Shown here piece after piece: positions 12,886-15,892 of a DNA stretch of 15,892 nt (within the stretch, counting starts at the first letter, position 1; each line of letters starts with the position of its first letter). The notes below the pieces were generated by a model. The model made no database searches and had not been told where the DNA came from. It worked only from the letters and a program-made list of their open reading frames with translations. A program made the position numbers and the translations under genes. The DNA is taken from contig JBLIBC010000030.1 of NCBI GenBank assembly GCA_047632015.1, forward strand, positions 1-15,892, given 5' to 3'. The stretch is from JBLIAZ01 sp047632015. Its GTDB lineage: Bacteria; Bacteroidota; Bacteroidia; Flavobacteriales_C; GCA-002722245.

Positions 12886-15254
12886 TGGAACCTCAAAAGT
12901 CTTCTTTTATAAATGATGAGTTTGATTTGGGTCTTGCTATAGCAATATTCAGAAAAAACATTTTTTGGATTATAATCCTTCCAGTGTTAGGGTTTGTCAT
13001 TGCTTATATTAGTCTGAGATATTCTAAGCCTGTGTATGAGTCGTCAGCTATTGTAAAACTAGATGACAAAAACGAGATGAGGAATGTTATCCAGTACGAA
13101 GACATTTATGAGTCAAATATCATAGGAGAAATTACCCGATTGAAATCATTAAAGCTTTTTGAAAATTCCACAGATCATTTGCCTTTGAATATCAGTTATT
13201 ATACCAGAGGTAAGTTCATGAATACTGAAAACTATAGACTCTCGGAGTTTCAAATTAAGCACCAAATTAAGGATAAAGCGATATTTCAAGTACCGATTAA
13301 TGTGGAGTTTGTTTCAAATGAAAGTGCTGTTGTTCATTATCAAATTGGAGATTCAATCTTTTCAAAAATAACTCCATTAAATCAGTGGGTTTCCTTACCG
13401 GTGATGGAATTGAAATTAGTGGTATCTCCTTCAGTAGTAAGTCAGCTGGTTGGTGTAGGTAACAAATTTTACTTTGTGGTCAACTCAAGAGAGCATGTAG
13501 TGAATGACAATTTTCGATTGTTGGATGTTAAAGCAGTTGATGTAAACGCAAAAACGATACGTGTCAAATTTACAGGGAATTCTGCCAATAAAGTTGCTGA
13601 CTTGGCTAATGCACTTGCTAAACAATTTTTAATATTCAATGTTGAAAAGAAGAAAGAAGGGGCAAACAAAATGATTTCTTTCACCAATGATCAAATTAAT
13701 AAGATTGATGCTAGGATCAGGTATTATGAAAGGCTATTGGAACCGTACAGGATATTAGAGAGAAGTAATGGGGGGGTTAAATTAATTGGAGAGCTTATTG
13801 AGAAAATAAAGGTAGAAAAAGTGTTAACGCTCAAAAGTCTTGCAGAGTTAAATGATTTTAAATCAGTATTAGAAAGCGATATAACTGGCGCCCCGTTTTA
13901 CGCTAAAATTATAACAGTTAATGATAGTAAATATTTGAGTTCAATTACTGGTAATTTGAAATCATTACTTTCCTTAAAAAGGAATAAAGCGTTTAAGGTA
14001 GCAGAAACGAGCTATGAATTAAAAGAAATTGATTTTAAAATTGATCTTGAAAAACAAGATTTACGTGACATTGTTTCAGAACTTATCCTTGAGCAAGAAA
14101 AAAACCTTTTGGAAATTGAAAGGCGGAAAAAAGGGTACTTAGGGGTTGATGGAGGTGCTGAAGGAAATTTTTCGTTTGATAAAGATTATTTACATCTATT
14201 AAGGATGTATGAAATTAACAGGAAGTATTTTGAAAAATTACTTACTAAAAAGGCTGAGCATGAAATGGTTAGGTCTGGTTATGTTGCTGACAGCGAGATA
14301 ATTGCTGCGGCTAAAGTTCCGTCTGAATCAATTTATCCAAATAAGTTTGACTTTTATCTTTTTTTAGTTGGGGGAGGGGTTGCTTTGGGGTTAATTATAA
14401 TGTTGATCAAGTACCTATTACATAATACTATTTCTAGTGCAAAAGACATTGCAAAACACCCCGATATTTTGACTTTGGGAATGGTTCCTTCTTATGAAGG
14501 AGCAATGCCTGTTTCTCAATTATTAGTGAATAAGAACCCAAAGTCTTTGATGTCAGAAGCATTTCGATCGATTCGTTCGAACTTGCAATTTTTGTCAAGT
14601 GATGAAGGTTCTAAAGTGATTGCTGTAACGAGTACAGTTTCTGGAGAAGGTAAGACTTTTGTTGCAATGAATTTAAGTGGGATAATTGCTTTTTCTGAAA
14701 AAAAGGTTGTCATCATTGATTTAGATTTAAGAAAGCCAAAAATTCATCTGGGCTTCAACGTGCAAAATGCGGAAGGAATGAGTTCTGTATTAATTAGAAA
14801 ATCAGAATTGAAAGACGTAATTCAAAAAAGTTCCATTGCTAACCTTGATTTTATAACCGCAGGACCGATTCCTCCAAACCCTTCGGAGCTGATTCTTAGC
14901 AAAAAAATGGTTGAGGTAATTGAAGAATTAAAATCGAACTATGACGTCGTGATTATTGACAATCCTCCGGTTGGTATTGTGACTGATGCATTCCCTATAT
15001 TACAAAGTGCTGATTACCCGGTTTATGTCTTGCGAGCAGGTGTTTCTAAAAAGTTCTTTTTGAATAACATATCAGATTTGAAAACAACGGAGAAAATAAA
15101 AAACTTATCAGTTATTTTAAATGGAGTAGAAAATACTAGCAGCTACGGCTACAGTTATGGCTACGGCTACGGATACGGTTATTCCTCAGGCTATTATGAA
15201 GATGTTGTAGAAAAGAAGAGGACTGGATTAGCAAGGTTGCTAAGAAAAGAGTAG
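12885..15254 (+). CDS. Wzc-like polysaccharide copolymerase with BY-kinase domain
   Basis: 789 residues. Wzz-type chain-length domain: transmembrane helix 1 (about 26-45) and helix 2 (about 489-510, FYLFLVGGGVALGLIIML), with a long periplasmic coiled coil between (about 255-455). The cytosolic tyrosine kinase follows: Walker A STVSGEGKT (583-591, K590), Walker A' VVIIDLDLRKP (608-618, D612 and D614), Walker B DVVIIDNPPVG (687-697). The C-terminal tail is a Tyr/Gly cluster (754-771, nine tyrosines at mostly alternate positions) where autophosphorylation is expected. The protein controls chain length and pairs with the Wza-like pore to export polysaccharide, regulated by cycling of tail phosphorylation. 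A partner phosphatase gene is not seen in the window. Confidence 0.95.
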   Translation: MEPQKSSFINDEFDLGLAIAIFRKNIFWIIILPVLGFVIAYISLRYSKPVYESSAIVKLDDKNEMRNVIQYEDIYESNIIGEITRLKSLKLFENSTDHLPLNISYYTRGKFMNTENYRLSEFQIKHQIKDKAIFQVPINVEFVSNESAVVHYQIGDSIFSKITPLNQWVSLPVMELKLVVSPSVVSQLVGVGNKFYFVVNSREHVVNDNFRLLDVKAVDVNAKTIRVKFTGNSANKVADLANALAKQFLIFNVEKKKEGANKMISFTNDQINKIDARIRYYERLLEPYRILERSNGGVKLIGELIEKIKVEKVLTLKSLAELNDFKSVLESDITGAPFYAKIITVNDSKYLSSITGNLKSLLSLKRNKAFKVAETSYELKEIDFKIDLEKQDLRDIVSELILEQEKNLLEIERRKKGYLGVDGGAEGNFSFDKDYLHLLRMYEINRKYFEKLLTKKAEHEMVRSGYVADSEIIAAAKVPSESIYPNKFDFYLFLVGGGVALGLIIMLIKYLLHNTISSAKDIAKHPDILTLGMVPSYEGAMPVSQLLVNKNPKSLMSEAFRSIRSNLQFLSSDEGSKVIAVTSTVSGEGKTFVAMNLSGIIAFSEKKVVIIDLDLRKPKIHLGFNVQNAEGMSSVLIRKSELKDVIQKSSIANLDFITAGPIPPNPSELILSKKMVEVIEELKSNYDVVIIDNPPVGIVTDAFPILQSADYPVYVLRAGVSKKFFLNNISDLKTTEKIKNLSVILNGVENTSSYGYSYGYGYGYGYSSGYYEDVVEKKRTGLARLLRKE
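15142..15198 (+). repeat. Hexanucleotide-like repeat encoding the Tyr-Gly tail
   Basis: GGCTAC-type units (GGCTAC, GGATAC, GGTTAT, AGTTAT variants) run through the Tyr-Gly tail codons of the BY-kinase gene. The units are imperfect because synonymous third bases vary, so slippage is possible but the reading frame is kept by the 6-nt unit. Confidence 0.6.
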
Positions 15255-15358
15255 CACAAGAATTTCTAAATAGAGCGATCATTCTTTGAAAATTAATTGG
15301 GATGCGCCTGTGGTTTCAGAAAAGACAAGGGAGGTGGTGGTTTTTCTGATTTAAAAGG

Positions 15359-15389
15359 TTTGTTTTAAATAGAAAAACAACTACTTTTG
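15359..15389 (+). promoter_or_regulatory. Promoter of the WecA-like gene
   Basis: TTTG at 15359-15362 and TACTTTTG at 15382-15389 are separated by 19 nt, an exact fit to the Bacteroidetes TTTG-N19-TAnnTTTG consensus. It predicts a transcript start near 15395 and a leader of about 95 nt, long next to the nearly leaderless promoters elsewhere in the window. Confidence 0.75.
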
Positions 15390-15412
15390 CATTCCGAACA
15401 TTTAAGTATTGG

Positions 15413-15440
15413 TTAGAATAAAAATCAGTATTTATTCTAA
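15413..15440 (+). promoter_or_regulatory. Hairpin in the leader of the WecA-like gene
   Basis: TTAGAATAAA (15413-15422) pairs perfectly with TTTATTCTAA (15431-15440) around an 8-nt loop, extendable by a G-T and a G-C pair. It is AT-rich and lies wholly in the predicted 5' leader. No riboswitch class is recognised. Confidence 0.5.
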
Positions 15441-15447
15441 TCATAGA

Positions 15448-15474
15448 GTTAAACCAACAGTTAAACCAACAGTT
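15448..15474 (+). repeat. Tandem repeat in the leader, 12-nt unit
   Basis: GTTAAACCAACA occurs twice in direct succession (15448-15459, 15460-15471) followed by GTT. It lies 16 nt before the start codon. Confidence 0.8.
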
Positions 15475-15489
15475 GAAAATAGTAGCACC

Positions 15490-15892
15490 ATGCAACACAT
15501 TCTTTTTTTTGCATTTACTTTTGTCTTTTCCTATTTAATAAACGGGCTGTTTGTTAAGTTTTCAGGAACATTGGGTACTAAAAATAGTAAAGGTGCTGGG
15601 GCAATTATACGTTGGGGTAGCACATCTAAACCAGCATTTGGCGGGATTTCTTTTTACATTGTATTCTTAGTTTCATTTGCGTTGTACACCTCTTTTACTC
15701 CTAATCCAGAGACTCTTAATCCAGAAGCACCAGATCAGTTATTTTTTGGAGTATTGATAGCAACTAGTCTGGGGTTTTTAATTGGACTAGCTGACGATGC
15801 CTACAATACACGTCCAGTGCTCAAGTTTTTAGGTCAGGTGGCTTGTGGAGTAATTTTGGTTTTCACTGATAATTGCATTAATGTATTTGATA
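15490..15892 (+). CDS. WecA/MraY-type glycan phosphotransferase (3' truncated by window)
   Basis: First 134 codons of an integral membrane protein of the polyprenyl-phosphate N-acetylhexosamine-1-phosphate transferase family. The start MQHILFFAFTFVFSYLINGL is a membrane helix. The sequence SKPAFGGISFYIVFLVSFAL matches the K.....GG...... motif before the second helix. LGFLIGLADDAYNTRPVLKFLGQ carries the DD motif that binds Mg2+ and the conserved K..xQ after it. The family attaches the first sugar phosphate to undecaprenyl phosphate. By neighbourhood it probably starts synthesis of the polysaccharide exported by the Wza/Wzc-like proteins. MraY of peptidoglycan synthesis is less likely, because the neighbours are export genes and the N-terminus is WecA/TagO-like. 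Confidence 0.9.
   Translation, partial: MQHILFFAFTFVFSYLINGLFVKFSGTLGTKNSKGAGAIIRWGSTSKPAFGGISFYIVFLVSFALYTSFTPNPETLNPEAPDQLFFGVLIATSLGFLIGLADDAYNTRPVLKFLGQVACGVILVFTDNCINVFD

Larger units (their letters stand above)
15255..15489 (+). other. Gap between the wzc-like and wecA-like genes
   Basis: No gene is seen. It contains a weak inverted repeat (TCAGAAAA at 15316-15323 with TTTTCTGA at 15342-15349, then T-rich sequence) that could end the upstream transcript, then a promoter, a leader hairpin and a 12-nt tandem repeat, listed separately. Confidence 0.6.

Noticed and set aside
1..15892. CRISPR array
   Set aside because: No set of regularly spaced direct repeats with unique spacers was seen; the only short tandem repeats are the 12-nt unit at 15448 and the coding repeat at 15142.

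Overview
The window looks like chromosomal DNA of a Bacteroidota bacterium, probably a Flavobacteriales-like lineage. The evidence is the AT-rich sequence, TAnnTTTG-type -7 promoter boxes, a relic type IX secretion (T9SS) sorting tail, a Bacteroidetes-type tyrosine recombinase with an N-terminal arm-binding domain, and a coaX gene followed by outer-membrane and TPR genes. Species cannot be told from this sequence alone.

Layout, left to right. (1) 2-193 is the end of a SNF2-type helicase gene, followed by a large imperfect inverted repeat (252-315). (2) 330-2206 is a decayed zone. Two remnants of an IS6-family insertion sequence, both in + orientation, bracket a pseudogene for a secreted formylglycine-generating-enzyme-like (FGE/SUMF1) protein. 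The right IS remnant is joined into the truncated T9SS tail of that pseudogene. (3) About 2345-5454 is a compact integrative element of about 3.1 kb at the 3' end of a tRNA-Asp gene (5443-5516, minus strand). It carries a tyrosine recombinase and a two-gene AbiE-like toxin-antitoxin module: an HTH protein with a DUF6922-like tail, and an AbiEii nucleotidyltransferase. Direct repeats containing the last bases of tRNA-Asp, its terminator and a shared 29-nt block flank the element. Recurrent TTTGYYTAMC motifs at the left end look like recombinase arm sites.

(4) 5615-10057 is a tight minus-strand operon reading manC, coaX, an outer-membrane beta-barrel gene and a TPR gene, with 0 nt, -8 nt and 2 nt between successive genes. 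Just upstream, on the same strand, are a SprT-like metalloprotein gene and a very small lipoprotein gene that overlap each other. (5) 10911-15254 is a + strand exopolysaccharide operon: a GT4 glycosyltransferase, a Wza-like export lipoprotein and a Wzc-like BY-kinase/copolymerase, again almost without gaps. After a 235-nt gap with a good promoter and a structured leader, a WecA/MraY-type glycan phosphotransferase gene begins and runs off the window.

How the genes fit together: ManC supplies GDP-mannose, a common precursor for polysaccharide. WecA-type initiation, the GT4 transferase, and Wza/Wzc export together form the start of a surface-polysaccharide locus. The most notable item is the small tRNA-Asp-targeted element, which appears to be essentially an integrase plus a defence-type toxin-antitoxin pair. 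The individual families are known; this minimal arrangement and its terminator-replacing att site are what merit a second look.
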